This document shows, piece by piece, positions 1 through 7,957 of a DNA stretch of 64,000 nucleotides. The number at the start of each line of letters is the position of its first letter. Position 1 is the first letter of the stretch. Origin of the DNA: an uncultured Oscillospiraceae bacterium (lineage in GTDB: Bacteria; Bacillota; Clostridia; Oscillospirales; Oscillospiraceae); assembly GCA_910587505.1 (NCBI GenBank), contig CAJULD010000006.1, positions 37,933-101,932 on the forward strand, given 5' to 3'. The notes under the pieces were generated by a model. It was not told the DNA's origin. It worked only from the letters and a program-made list of their open reading frames with translations, and did not search any database. A program made the position numbers and the translations under genes.

Positions 1-25
1 GCGGGAAAAGTTTTTTCATATTTTA

Positions 26-95
26 CGGCACGTGCTTTTACCGCGGCAGGCAGCGACAGAAAAGCACGTGCCGGTATATACCGGTACGTGCTTTT
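26..95. terminator. Overlapping alternative hairpins, probable terminator
   Basis: Three copies of a CGGCACGTGCTTTT-type arm lie at 26-39, 60-73 (inverted) and 81-95. Arm 2 can pair with arm 1 (about 20-base loop) or with arm 3, which forms a near-perfect stem closing on ATAT. Both stems end in A/T runs. The position just past the end of the minus-strand DUF169 gene suggests a transcription terminator. Confidence 0.6.
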
Positions 96-133
96 GGGCG
101 TCAGAAAAGTGACGCAGCCGCTTTCTGCAAATT

Positions 134-904
134 TTAACGGAGGTCCACGTGGCTGCCGGTTGCGGCGGCCATCTCCTGCCAGTGGTCCATCCGGCGGCGG
201 AGCTCCGCCCTGCTCTCTTCATCCTCCCGGAAAGCAATGAGAGTCCAGTCCATCTCCTCCAGGGCCTGGAAAAACTCCGGCATCTTCCGGAAGGGGATGG
301 AGATCATGCGCAGGCCGGCGGGATAGGCGTTCCGGCGCTTTAGGCCGTGGTAAAAACCGGTGGTGATATGATTAACCTTACCGGAAATAATGGGATAGGC
401 ATACATCCAGGCACAGCTGATTACCGGAGAGGACCTGGATTCCCACAGGTCGCCGGATATGTAGCTGGTGGCCCGCATCAGAATGTCAGCCTGGGGCAGG
501 CCGGCGATAAAGAACAGCAGATCCGGGTCAAAGTCGCAGTCCAGGGCCGGGCAGAACTCCACATAATTCACCGTATGAGGCTCCAGGATGGGCAGACGCT
601 GGTAAAGCTGCTGGCAGCCCGTGGGAGACTTGTAGCACCCGAAGTCATAGCCGGCCTGACCGCTGGCGGTAACCGGCGGCTTGTCGATCATGCCCATGGC
701 CAGCTTGCCGTAGCAGGCGTCGTCGTTTACATCAATATAAAAATGCCCGCCCGTGTCCTGCGCTACCTTCACGTACTGGCAGAAGGCCAGCTTCTCCCCG
801 GTATAGTGGGGAACATCGGGCCGCTCAAACCGCAGCCTGATGGCCACGGCGGGATAAGGCAGCTCCAGCTTCCGGATCAGCTCTTTGTCAGATGGTCTCA
901 GCAT
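134..904 (-). CDS. DUF169 family protein
   Basis: A 256-residue soluble protein of the DUF169 family (no established function; often beside redox or sulfur genes). Family-typical features include a Cys-containing stretch GYDFGCYKSPTGCQQ and EFCPALDCD, plus several conserved glycines and prolines; the cysteines could bind a metal or cofactor, which is inference. The start is supported by GGAGG 7 bases upstream. It is the last gene of a minus-strand set with the PLP enzyme, RidA and the MalY-type lyase, 12 bases after the PLP gene, so it is probably co-transcribed and linked to amino-acid or thiol breakdown. The hairpins at 26-95 follow it. Confidence 0.8.
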   Translation of the reverse strand: MLRPSDKELIRKLELPYPAVAIRLRFERPDVPHYTGEKLAFCQYVKVAQDTGGHFYIDVNDDACYGKLAMGMIDKPPVTASGQAGYDFGCYKSPTGCQQLYQRLPILEPHTVNYVEFCPALDCDFDPDLLFFIAGLPQADILMRATSYISGDLWESRSSPVISCAWMYAYPIISGKVNHITTGFYHGLKRRNAYPAGLRMISIPFRKMPEFFQALEEMDWTLIAFREDEESRAELRRRMDHWQEMAAATGSHVDLR

Positions 905-916
905 GTGAAATCCTCC

Positions 917-1939
917 TTATCGTTCACAGATGGTGCAGTTCGCCAGCAGATCGCTCTGCGCGGCGTCCAGGTGCTCCCGGGTCCACACGGCGGCGGCTCC
1001 GCCGGTGTGCAGAAATACCACGCCGCCGTCCAGCGCGCCCCGGTCCAGAAGATCGAGCATCCCCCGGAAGGCTTTGCCGGTATAGACAGGGTCCAGAATC
1101 ACGCCTTCCGTCCGGGCCAGCTCCAGCATGGCCCTGCGGGTCTCCGGGTCGGGAACGCTGTAGGCGGGACCGGTATAGGGACAGTCCCCGGGGCCGGCGC
1201 AGAGCCTGACGTCCCCGGCGGCAATCGTGACCCCCATATCGTAGCGGCGGCTTACTTCGTTCATGAAAGCGGCCATCTTTTCCGCCTGATGGGGCTCGAG
1301 GGGCGCCACGGGAATGCCGATTACTTCAAACGGCGCCCGGAAATATCTGGCGCCCAGGAGAAGACCGTTATACGTGCCCTGAGAACCGACGGCGCACAGC
1401 AGGTACCTGGGATGGAGGTCCCGCTCCTCCAGCTGCTTCATCAGCTCGGGGATCATCATAATATAGCCCAGTACGCCGGTGGAATTTGACCCGCCCGGGG
1501 GCATGCAGTACACTTTCTCTCCGCGGCGCTCATAGTCGGCGATTACCTGACGGGCGGCCGCCTCCCGGTCCTCCGAGAAGATCAGCTCAGCGCCCATCAT
1601 AGCGTCCAGGGTCAGGTTGCCGGAGAGATAGTCGGGCCGCTTTCCGCCCAGCACCAGAACAGGCTTCAGACCGCACTGAATGGCGGCGGCTACGGTAGTC
1701 CGGCCGTGGTTGGTCTGGGGGCCGCCCAGGGTCAGGATGGCGGTACAGCCCTGGTCGAGGGCCTCCCGCAGGATATACTCCAGCTTTCTGGTCTTGTTCC
1801 CGCCGGTGGCGGGGCCGGTCATGTCGTCCCGCTTGATATAGACCGGCGTCCCGCCGTGGGCGGCGCTCAGACGGGGCAGCGCCTCCAGCGGCGTCGGGTA
1901 GTAACCCAGCCGGATTCTGGGGATTTCCAGTATGTTCAT
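917..1939 (-). CDS. PLP-dependent D-cysteine desulfhydrase / ACC deaminase family enzyme
   Basis: A 340-residue fold-type II PLP enzyme of the ACC deaminase/D-cysteine desulfhydrase family, of typical family length. The PLP lysine lies in GGNKTRKLEY near residue 50, followed by LGGPQTNHGR and the phosphate-binding GSQGTYNG loop near residue 190. Family members deaminate D-cysteine or related amino acids to a keto acid, ammonia and, for cysteine, sulfide; the exact substrate cannot be told from sequence. GAGGAGG lies 7 bases before the ATG. The neighbours (C-S lyase, RidA) fit enzymes that release reactive 2-aminoacrylate. Confidence 0.82.
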   Translation of the reverse strand: MNILEIPRIRLGYYPTPLEALPRLSAAHGGTPVYIKRDDMTGPATGGNKTRKLEYILREALDQGCTAILTLGGPQTNHGRTTVAAAIQCGLKPVLVLGGKRPDYLSGNLTLDAMMGAELIFSEDREAAARQVIADYERRGEKVYCMPPGGSNSTGVLGYIMMIPELMKQLEERDLHPRYLLCAVGSQGTYNGLLLGARYFRAPFEVIGIPVAPLEPHQAEKMAAFMNEVSRRYDMGVTIAAGDVRLCAGPGDCPYTGPAYSVPDPETRRAMLELARTEGVILDPVYTGKAFRGMLDLLDRGALDGGVVFLHTGGAAAVWTREHLDAAQSDLLANCTICER

Positions 1940-2002
1940 GAGCGTTCCTCCTCATGGGAACGGAGCGGCGGCAGCTGCCGCCGCTCCGGCGTTTTGCCAG
2001 AA

Positions 2003-2380
2003 TCATCTGGCGGCGACCGCCTCGATCTCCACCAGAGCGCCCCTGGGAAGGGCAGCCACCTCGAAGGCGGCCCTGGCCGGGCAGTCCTCCTGAAAGAAGG
2101 TGGCGTAAACCTCATTCATGGCGGCAAAATCGGAGATATGCTGCAACAGCACGGTGGTCTTGACCACGTGGTCCATCGTCAGCCCCTCCGCAGCCAGAAT
2201 ATTCCGGAGGTTTTCCAGGGACTGCCGGGTCTGGGAGGCGATATCCGCTCCCGCGAAGGCTCCCGTGGCGGGATCGACAGGCAGCTGACCGGATATGTAG
2301 AGTACGCCGCCTGCTTCAACAGCCTGTGAATAGGGGCCGATCGCGGCAGGCGCGCTGCCGGTGTGGATGACTTTCTTCAA
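2003..2380 (-). CDS. ridA: RidA family enamine/imine deaminase
   Basis: A 125-residue Rid (YjgF/YER057c/UK114) protein of full family length. It hydrolyses reactive enamines/imines such as 2-aminoacrylate left by PLP dehydratases and lyases. The sequence shows PYSQAV, LYISGQLPVDP and the catalytic arginine in CPARAAFEVAALP, followed by VEIEAVA. Its start overlaps the end of the MalY-type lyase by 4 bases, so the two are translationally coupled. The pairing makes biochemical sense because beta-elimination by the upstream lyase yields its substrate. Confidence 0.93.
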   Translation of the reverse strand: MKKVIHTGSAPAAIGPYSQAVEAGGVLYISGQLPVDPATGAFAGADIASQTRQSLENLRNILAAEGLTMDHVVKTTVLLQHISDFAAMNEVYATFFQEDCPARAAFEVAALPRGALVEIEAVAAR

Positions 2381-3585
2381 GGGGATACTCCTCTCTGTTT
2401 CTTAATGTACTTTTTCAGGACCTTCATGCGCTCCAGCGCCGCCTCCACACAGGAGACAGGCGCAGCCAGGTTCCACCGCTCGAAGCCCTCTCCGGCGCTG
2501 CCAAAGATGTACCCCTCATCCAGGAAGAGGAAAGCCTCCTCCTTCAGAATCCGGGCCAGCTCATGGCACTCGATGCCCAGAGCGCTGAAGTCGATCCACA
2601 GCAGATAGGTTCCCTCCAGCCGCATCACCCGGACCTGGGGGAACTCCCGCGCCAGGAAATCGGTAATCAGGCGGCGGTTGGTGTCGATGACCTGGAGGCA
2701 CTCCTCCAACCAGGCCTCCCCGAAGGTGTAGGCCAGGCGGCAGGCCTCCAGCCCCAGCATGTTGCACTTGGGGTTGCCGTCGTCCTTCTGCTGTTCCGCG
2801 TAGAAGGTCTGACGCAGGGATTCGTTGGCAATGATAGCGTTGGCGGTCTGGAGTCCGGCCAGACTGAAGGTCTTGCTGGGCGCGGTGCAGACGATGCTGT
2901 TCATGGCGAATTCCCCGCTGATGGAACCGAAGGGAACATGCCTGTGGCCGGGAAGCGTCAGGTCGCAGTGAATCTCGTCGGACACCACCAGCACGTGGTT
3001 GTCCACACAGATCCGGCCGATCCGCTCCAGCTCCTCCCGCGTCCACACCCGGCCGCTGGGATTATGGGGGGAGCAGAGAATCAGCAGCCTGGTATTGGGG
3101 TCGGCGGCCTTGCGCTGGAAGTCCTCAAAGTCGATGCGGTAGCTGTCCCCCTCGCGGATGAGGGGATTGTCCACCAGGGTCCGGCCGTGGCGGGAGATGG
3201 CAAAGTACATGGGGTAGTAGACCGGGGTCATGAGCATGACGCCGTCGCCGGGCCGGGTGAAGGCCTTCACCGCGGTAAAGAAGGCGTTGATGACGCCCGG
3301 GGTGTCCCGAATCCACTCCGGCTGAATCTTCCAGCCGTGGCGGCGCTCCTCCCAGGAGACCACCGCCTGGCGGTAGGCGTCGGTCATCACGGCATAGCCC
3401 AGGACGTTCTCGTCCAGAAACCGCTTCAGACCCTCCCGGACCTCGGGAACCATGTCAAACTCCATGTCGGCCACCGAAAAGGGGATGACCCCCTCGGGGT
3501 AGCGTCCCAGAGTCTGCCTGATTTCATTCCATTTGAAGCTGCCGGTATCCTCCCGGCGGATCACCTTTTCAAAATCGTATTTCAT
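2377..3585 (-). CDS. MalY/PatB-type C-S lyase (PLP aminotransferase fold)
   Basis: A 402-residue fold-type I PLP enzyme of the MalY/PatB family, usually cystathionine beta-lyase or cysteine-S-conjugate beta-lyase. Visible motifs are CSPHNPSGRVW, DEIHCDL and the PLP lysine in APSKTFSLAGLQ near residue 235, with total length as expected. It splits thioethers or S-conjugates to a thiol, pyruvate and ammonia through 2-aminoacrylate. It is the first gene after the antiporter and overlaps ridA. Which thioether it cleaves is unknown; the MarR and antiporter context suggests response to an external compound. Confidence 0.88.
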   Translation of the reverse strand: MKYDFEKVIRREDTGSFKWNEIRQTLGRYPEGVIPFSVADMEFDMVPEVREGLKRFLDENVLGYAVMTDAYRQAVVSWEERRHGWKIQPEWIRDTPGVINAFFTAVKAFTRPGDGVMLMTPVYYPMYFAISRHGRTLVDNPLIREGDSYRIDFEDFQRKAADPNTRLLILCSPHNPSGRVWTREELERIGRICVDNHVLVVSDEIHCDLTLPGHRHVPFGSISGEFAMNSIVCTAPSKTFSLAGLQTANAIIANESLRQTFYAEQQKDDGNPKCNMLGLEACRLAYTFGEAWLEECLQVIDTNRRLITDFLAREFPQVRVMRLEGTYLLWIDFSALGIECHELARILKEEAFLFLDEGYIFGSAGEGFERWNLAAPVSCVEAALERMKVLKKYIKKQRGVSP

Positions 3586-3637
3586 TGTATCACCTTGATA
3601 GATATTGATATATACTTACGGGGCAGGGGAATTGCGT

Positions 3638-5056
3638 TTACCGGACCGGCGCCTCTTCGACAACAATACCGTCCCGGGCCAGATCCTCGTCTGTTTCATG
3701 GGTGCGGCCCCAGCCGGTGAGGATAGCAATCCAGAACACTACGAACAGAGCCATGGAATGGAAATTAAAGCCGACAAAGGAAATGGCGCTGTAGCCCTCC
3801 GATACCGCGCCGGCAGCCACGGCAAAGCCGGCCAGCTGGAGGCAGCCGGGATTGGTGGGAACCAGATAACCCATGCCGCAGCCCAGACCGTCCAGAATGT
3901 TGGCGGAACGGGCCCGGTCCACCTTGAAGGGACGCATCAGCTGGCGGATGATGGGGCCGCAGAAGGCGATGGCGGAGGTACCGCTGGAGATGGCCACGCT
4001 CATCAGAGTGACCATGGCGCCGCCGGCAATCTCGGCGGAGCGCTCGCTGCCGGCGAACTTCCGCATCCAGTTGAGCAGGGCGTCCAGTACGCCGGCGTTC
4101 TTGACAATGCTGACCATGATGAAGATAAAGAGGATAAAGATGCTGGAGTTTATCATCCCGTTAAAGGCGTTGTAGATCAGGCCGTCGGCATCCACCAGGG
4201 AGGCGGGAGTCTCAAAGCCGAACAGGAGCAGCATCACAAGGCCCAGCAGCTCGGAGATCAGCAGGGCAGTAAACAGCCCGCCGCCCCGGAGCATGATGAC
4301 GACGATCAGCACCGGCAGGATCAGGAAGGCCAGGCTGGAGACATAGGTACCGTCCACCGTCAGGGTGTTGGCCACGCCGTCGCCCACCATGACAAAGCCG
4401 AATACCAGGTACAGCACAATGGATATGGCCCCGGCCACCAGAGCGTACTTCAGGCGGGCTCTGACGACCCGCGTCACATCCACCTCCTGAGACAGGGAGG
4501 AGGCGATGGTGGTATCGGAGATCGGTGCCAGGTTGTCGCCAAAGCAGCTTCCCGCCAGGATAGCGCCGCAGACCAGATTGATATTGCATCCCATCTCAAA
4601 AGCCAGAGGGAGCATGACGGGGGCGGTAGTGGTCATGGCGCCCGCCGCCGAACCGGTGGCAGTGGACAGCACCATGCAGATGACAAAGCAGAGAATGGGA
4701 ATCAACCCGGCGGAGACGTGCAGTTTGGCCAGCACGTACAGCAGGCCGGACACCAGATGGGACGAGGTAAGGATCTTGCTCATGACGCCGGCAATCAGGA
4801 AACAGCACAGCATGAATCCGAAGGTCCGGTCCGTAGCGCCCTCGATAATGGCATCCTGGAACCGCTTTTTGTCCTTGTAGACCAGAAAGCCCGTCATCAC
4901 CGCGAAAAATCCGGCGGCCCAGAAATTTTTGGTGGACCGCATTCCCACGGCAGCCATGACCAGGATGCTTCCCAGCATGACGATCAGGGGCAGACATGCG
5001 CCAAAGATGCCCCCACAGGTTTCTGCGAAACCCTGTTGCTTCTTTTCGTTGCTCAT
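3638..5056 (-). CDS. NhaC-type Na+/H+ antiporter family transporter
   Basis: About 472 residues, strongly hydrophobic, with roughly twelve predicted membrane helices of the NhaC/ArsB-type antiporter fold. Glycine/serine-rich half-helix segments are seen in STATGSAAGAMTTTAPVMLP and CFGDNLAPISDTTIASS. Family members exchange Na+ for H+ or amino-acid anions such as malate/lactate or arginine relatives; the substrate is not deducible. I place the start at 5056 because GAGGAG lies 8 bases upstream, whereas the earlier in-frame ATG at 5074 would contain the ribosome site. The promoter and operator just upstream suggest MarR control. It precedes the C-S lyase operon. Confidence 0.82.
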   Translation of the reverse strand: MSNEKKQQGFAETCGGIFGACLPLIVMLGSILVMAAVGMRSTKNFWAAGFFAVMTGFLVYKDKKRFQDAIIEGATDRTFGFMLCCFLIAGVMSKILTSSHLVSGLLYVLAKLHVSAGLIPILCFVICMVLSTATGSAAGAMTTTAPVMLPLAFEMGCNINLVCGAILAGSCFGDNLAPISDTTIASSLSQEVDVTRVVRARLKYALVAGAISIVLYLVFGFVMVGDGVANTLTVDGTYVSSLAFLILPVLIVVIMLRGGGLFTALLISELLGLVMLLLFGFETPASLVDADGLIYNAFNGMINSSIFILFIFIMVSIVKNAGVLDALLNWMRKFAGSERSAEIAGGAMVTLMSVAISSGTSAIAFCGPIIRQLMRPFKVDRARSANILDGLGCGMGYLVPTNPGCLQLAGFAVAAGAVSEGYSAISFVGFNFHSMALFVVFWIAILTGWGRTHETDEDLARDGIVVEEAPVR

Positions 5057-5086
5057 ACAGATTTCTCCTCTCAAACAGCAGCAATT

Positions 5087-5106
5087 ATAGTTTCTTTAGA
5101 AACTAT
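5087..5106. promoter_or_regulatory. Palindromic operator, probable MarR site
   Basis: ATAGTTTC-N4-GAAACTAT is an 8+8 inverted repeat at 5087-5094 and 5099-5106. It lies just downstream of the predicted transcription start of the antiporter gene, where a bound repressor would block initiation or elongation. Length and symmetry suit a MarR dimer. A further half site, GAAACTAT, lies at 5226-5233 next to the MarR stop codon. Confidence 0.65.
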
Positions 5107-5116
5107 TTACAGGCAG

Positions 5117-5145
5117 ATGCTACCACTTGCAGAGGGGAGTGTCAA
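5117..5145 (-). promoter_or_regulatory. Sigma-A-type promoter for the antiporter/lyase genes
   Basis: On the minus strand, TTGACA (5145-5140), a 17-base spacer and TAGCAT (5122-5117). The predicted start near 5110 lies directly before the palindromic operator at 5087-5106. Confidence 0.55.
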
Positions 5146-5237
5146 TAGATTTGTCGAAAATCAGGGGGAGCATCTGAAAAATTTATGAAAAACCGACAAA
5201 AATTTTGACAAATTTTGTTGCACATGAAACTATAAAA

Positions 5238-5729
5238 TTATTTGGACAATTCGCTGTGCTCCCTGATAATGTACTCAATGCGGGCCTGCGTGACCCGATA
5301 GAAGCTTTCGATGTCCTCCATGCTGCAGGTCTTCAGCAGCGCCTCCAGCATGATGCTGATGGCCACCCGGTCATAGGCCTGATGGACGGCGTTGGCCCGC
5401 AGGCCCTCCCCGGTGGGGCTGACGTAAATCGACTTGCGGTTGCCCTCCCGCTTCGTCCGCCGGACCAGGCCCTTCTCCTCCAGTTTTTTCAGCATTTTGG
5501 ACATGGCGCCCTTGGTCCGGAAGCTGTAGCCCGCCAGATCGGTGACGGTGGTCTCCCCCATTTCGCATACATACCCCAGGGTGTGCGCCTCCGACTCCGT
5601 GAGCACAACCCCTTCGCCGTAGTCCCTGGGAATCGCGGAGTAACGTTCCAGAAGGGTGCTGTGGCGGTAAATCGCGTCCACCTTCCCGTTGAGATTCTGA
5701 ACAATGTCTGAATAATCGATTTGTGACAT
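5238..5729 (-). CDS. MarR family transcriptional regulator
   Basis: A winged-helix MarR protein of about 163 residues. The HTH and wing region is visible as LAGYSFRTKGAMSKMLKKLE then RTKREGNRKSIYVSPT, flanked by dimerisation helices. The open frame extends much further upstream, but the start at 5729 is preferred: GGAG lies 9 bases upstream, the length suits the family, and the promoter at 5769-5797 lies inside the longer frame. It is upstream of and parallel to the antiporter gene, so it probably represses the antiporter and C-S lyase operon through the palindrome at 5087-5106. The inducer is unknown. Confidence 0.88.
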   Translation of the reverse strand: MSQIDYSDIVQNLNGKVDAIYRHSTLLERYSAIPRDYGEGVVLTESEAHTLGYVCEMGETTVTDLAGYSFRTKGAMSKMLKKLEEKGLVRRTKREGNRKSIYVSPTGEGLRANAVHQAYDRVAISIMLEALLKTCSMEDIESFYRVTQARIEYIIREHSELSK

Positions 5730-5768
5730 GCCTGTCTGCTCCATTTCCATGGTAATTCGTACATGATA

Positions 5769-5797
5769 ATTGTACCGTATCCGCAGAAAAATTGCAA
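5769..5797 (-). promoter_or_regulatory. Promoter of the MarR gene
   Basis: TTGCAA (5797-5792), 17 bases, TACAAT (5774-5769) on the minus strand, with about 35 bases to the chosen start. An imperfect inverted repeat GTACA-N7-TGTAC at 5759-5775 overlaps the -10 box and could be an autoregulatory site. Confidence 0.65.
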
Positions 5798-5900
5798 TCT
5801 TATCATTTTCGGAAAATCTGTTTTTTGCAGCGGGGAGGAAGCGGTGTCCGAACTGAAAACCACCTGGGACGCCTGCGAATAACTCAGCCGCGCATAATAA

Positions 5901-5935
5901 GGAGGGAGGACCCGGCGGAGCCGGGTCCTCCCTCC
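5901..5935. terminator. Perfect 16-bp stem-loop, probable terminator
   Basis: GGAGGGAGGACCCGGC and its exact complement flank a 3-base loop. On the minus strand it is followed by TTATTATG, a weak U-tract. It separates the carboxypeptidase gene from the MarR gene, so it probably ends the two-component operon. Confidence 0.65.
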
Positions 5936-6022
5936 AGCATATTCTGTCAGGTTCTGCCGTAATCCTGCGGTGGTCATGATGCCACAGACGCTTTGGCATA
6001 TGCAGGGGCAGGCAAAAATTTC

Positions 6023-7021
6023 TTATTTATTCTCCGTTCTGCAGGTCACGATCACCCCGTCCACATTGTTCCCGGAGACGGCGTACTCTCCCTCTGCCGG
6101 CAGATACGCCCCGGTCCCGGCGCAGTACCAGATCTCATACATCCCGTCCGCGCACTCCACGGTCAGATGCTGGCCGTCCCAGGGGAACTCCCGCAGATAG
6201 TCGATATATTCCTCCAGGCACAGGCCCTTCTCCGCCATCACGGTGGCGTGGGGCACGCCCACATAGCGGAAGTGCCAGGGCTCGTCCCCGATGCCGGTAA
6301 GGTCCTCCTTCTCCGTGTCATAGCGAACCACCCAGCCATAGTCCTGGCAGTGACTGTTGATCCAGGCGTATTCCCCCGTACCCCGGTACTCCGCGCTGGT
6401 ACCGTCCTCAAAGAGCAGGGAGAAGTCCACCACCAGCCCCGTGTGGTGCTCGCTGCCGCCAGGCTGGGCCACGAAGCGCCGGGCGTGGTCCTCGCCGTTG
6501 CGCCGGGCGCTCTGGTCCAGGAGGTGCTGCTGGAACTCTCTGGTGCGGTAGCCCGCCACCACGTTGACGGTTCTGCTGCCCCCCTGGGCCCGGAACGCGT
6601 CCATCATCCGGTTGAGGGCCTCCAGGGCGGTGGGGTCCAGGAACACCTCCCTGTCCCGCACGTAGTAGCTGTCGCTCTTGCCGTCGAATACGCAGGTCAG
6701 GGGCTGCTCCTCCGGAAAGCGGTAGAGGACCCTGTTGTTGACCAGGATCAGATCGCCGGTGTAAAGGGCGTCCCCGTCCAGCCGGGTCCTGCGGCAGGAA
6801 ATCCGCCCTTCCCCGCTGTTCCGGATGCCGGTGGCGCCCCATGGGCCGTCCCGGACTTCGGCTGCGCCGCCCCGGCGGAAAAGCCAGAAGCTCAGCAGTG
6901 CCCCGGCGGCCAGCAGGAGCACAGGCAGCAGGGGCGGAATATAGACGCCGCGCCGCCTGCGCCGCCGCTTCCCTCTCATAGAATGCGCGCTTCTCTTTTG
7001 CAAAGCAGTCCCCTTCCCCAT
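6023..7021 (-). CDS. VanY-type D-alanyl-D-alanine carboxypeptidase (M15B)
   Basis: About 332 residues: a basic cytoplasmic start (KRRRRRR), one hydrophobic anchor segment near residues 26-48, and an extracytoplasmic M15B peptidase domain. The zinc motifs SEHHTGLVVDF (about residues 190-200) and EPWHFRYVG (about 247-255) supply the His, Asp and His ligands and the catalytic Glu. It should trim the terminal D-Ala from peptidoglycan stem peptides at the outer membrane face. An internal ATG at 6979 is an alternative start. It is the last gene of the operon RR-HK-anchored protein-VanY, which suggests an envelope-sensing circuit; no vanHAX genes are present, so vancomycin resistance should not be inferred. 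Confidence 0.87.
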   Translation of the reverse strand: MGKGTALQKRSAHSMRGKRRRRRRGVYIPPLLPVLLLAAGALLSFWLFRRGGAAEVRDGPWGATGIRNSGEGRISCRRTRLDGDALYTGDLILVNNRVLYRFPEEQPLTCVFDGKSDSYYVRDREVFLDPTALEALNRMMDAFRAQGGSRTVNVVAGYRTREFQQHLLDQSARRNGEDHARRFVAQPGGSEHHTGLVVDFSLLFEDGTSAEYRGTGEYAWINSHCQDYGWVVRYDTEKEDLTGIGDEPWHFRYVGVPHATVMAEKGLCLEEYIDYLREFPWDGQHLTVECADGMYEIWYCAGTGAYLPAEGEYAVSGNNVDGVIVTCRTENK

Positions 7022-7069
7022 TTCATGAAATTCTTTTCTCTTTCTTTCAAAAAAAGAATGGAAACATGT

Positions 7070-7957
7070 TCAGCAATTCCAGTTCAGCATAAAGTTCCGG
7101 CCATTGACGCCCCTGCCTTCCAGGGGGACGGAGATGGACTGGCCGTCGTAGGTAAAGAAAATCTGGCCGTAGGCGTCGTAGTCCCCGTCCTTCCAGGGAG
7201 TGTGGGCGATCTGCTCAAGAATGTTCCGGGTGTTGCTGTTATACCAGCCGCTGCCCACGGAATCCATCTCCCAGTAGTTGCGCCATATACCGCCAAAGCC
7301 GGAGGCGTCCCGCATCCCCCAGTTGGGCGAGCCGTCCCGGTCCCATTGCAGGCTGAAGGACAGGATCCGCCCCGTCTGGACGTCCACCATCAGCTCCACG
7401 GAATAGGGCCCGCTGGAAAGGGCGATGCGATAGACCTGAAAGCTCATCCGGGTATCCGGATCCACATACAGCCGCTCGCCATAGCCGGTGTAAGAGAGGC
7501 TGCTGCCGCTGTCCCACAGCATGGGCAGCCCGCCCAGAGCCTGCAGGTTGAGAATCTCCTGCCGGACCTCCGCCAGACGGTCATCCCACAGGCGGAAAAT
7601 CTCCTCGGTGTAGGCATCTCCCCCCGCAGATCCGTCCGGCGCGAGAATCACCTCCGATTCCCCGTCGAAAATGAAAACCGATACGCTGCCGGAACCGCCG
7701 TCGGGACCGGAGGCCACGATCTCCACCGTTTCCCGGCTCAGGTCCATGGCGGTCAATCTCCCGTCCCGCAGCAGCAGCACCTTCTCCGCTACGGTCAGCT
7801 GCACGCTTTCGGCAAATCCCTCCCGCTGGATGTCCTGGGGGAGGAGGGACACGTTGTCCAGCAGCTGCCGGTCGTTCCAGGAGGAGAGGATCTCCGGCAG
7901 AAAAAAGGCCGCCGCGATCAGGGCCGCAGCAACCAGCACCGCTCCGGTTTTACGCAT
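7070..7957 (-). CDS. Membrane-anchored extracytoplasmic protein, unknown function
   Basis: About 295 residues with an N-terminal signal-anchor (KTGAVLVAAALIAAAFFLP) and an extracytoplasmic part with no motif I can name. The start at 7957 overlaps the kinase stop by 8 bases (ATGCGTAA) and has GGGAGG 8 bases upstream, so it is translationally coupled to the kinase. Its place between a sensor kinase and a carboxypeptidase suggests an accessory sensor or modulator, which is inference from context only. No homologous family recognised. Confidence 0.72.
   Translation of the reverse strand: MRKTGAVLVAAALIAAAFFLPEILSSWNDRQLLDNVSLLPQDIQREGFAESVQLTVAEKVLLLRDGRLTAMDLSRETVEIVASGPDGGSGSVSVFIFDGESEVILAPDGSAGGDAYTEEIFRLWDDRLAEVRQEILNLQALGGLPMLWDSGSSLSYTGYGERLYVDPDTRMSFQVYRIALSSGPYSVELMVDVQTGRILSFSLQWDRDGSPNWGMRDASGFGGIWRNYWEMDSVGSGWYNSNTRNILEQIAHTPWKDGDYDAYGQIFFTYDGQSISVPLEGRGVNGRNFMLNWNC

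Noticed and set aside
2563..3720. Long plus-strand open frame antisense to the C-S lyase gene
   Set aside because: Proline/histidine/glutamine-rich translation without motifs or ribosome site; a by-product of high G+C codon use. The same applies to the other long antisense frames opposite the hybrid kinase, fhs and arabinose genes.
6023..7021. Vancomycin-resistance cluster
   Set aside because: Only a VanY-type peptidase is present; vanH, vanA/B-type ligase and vanX are absent.
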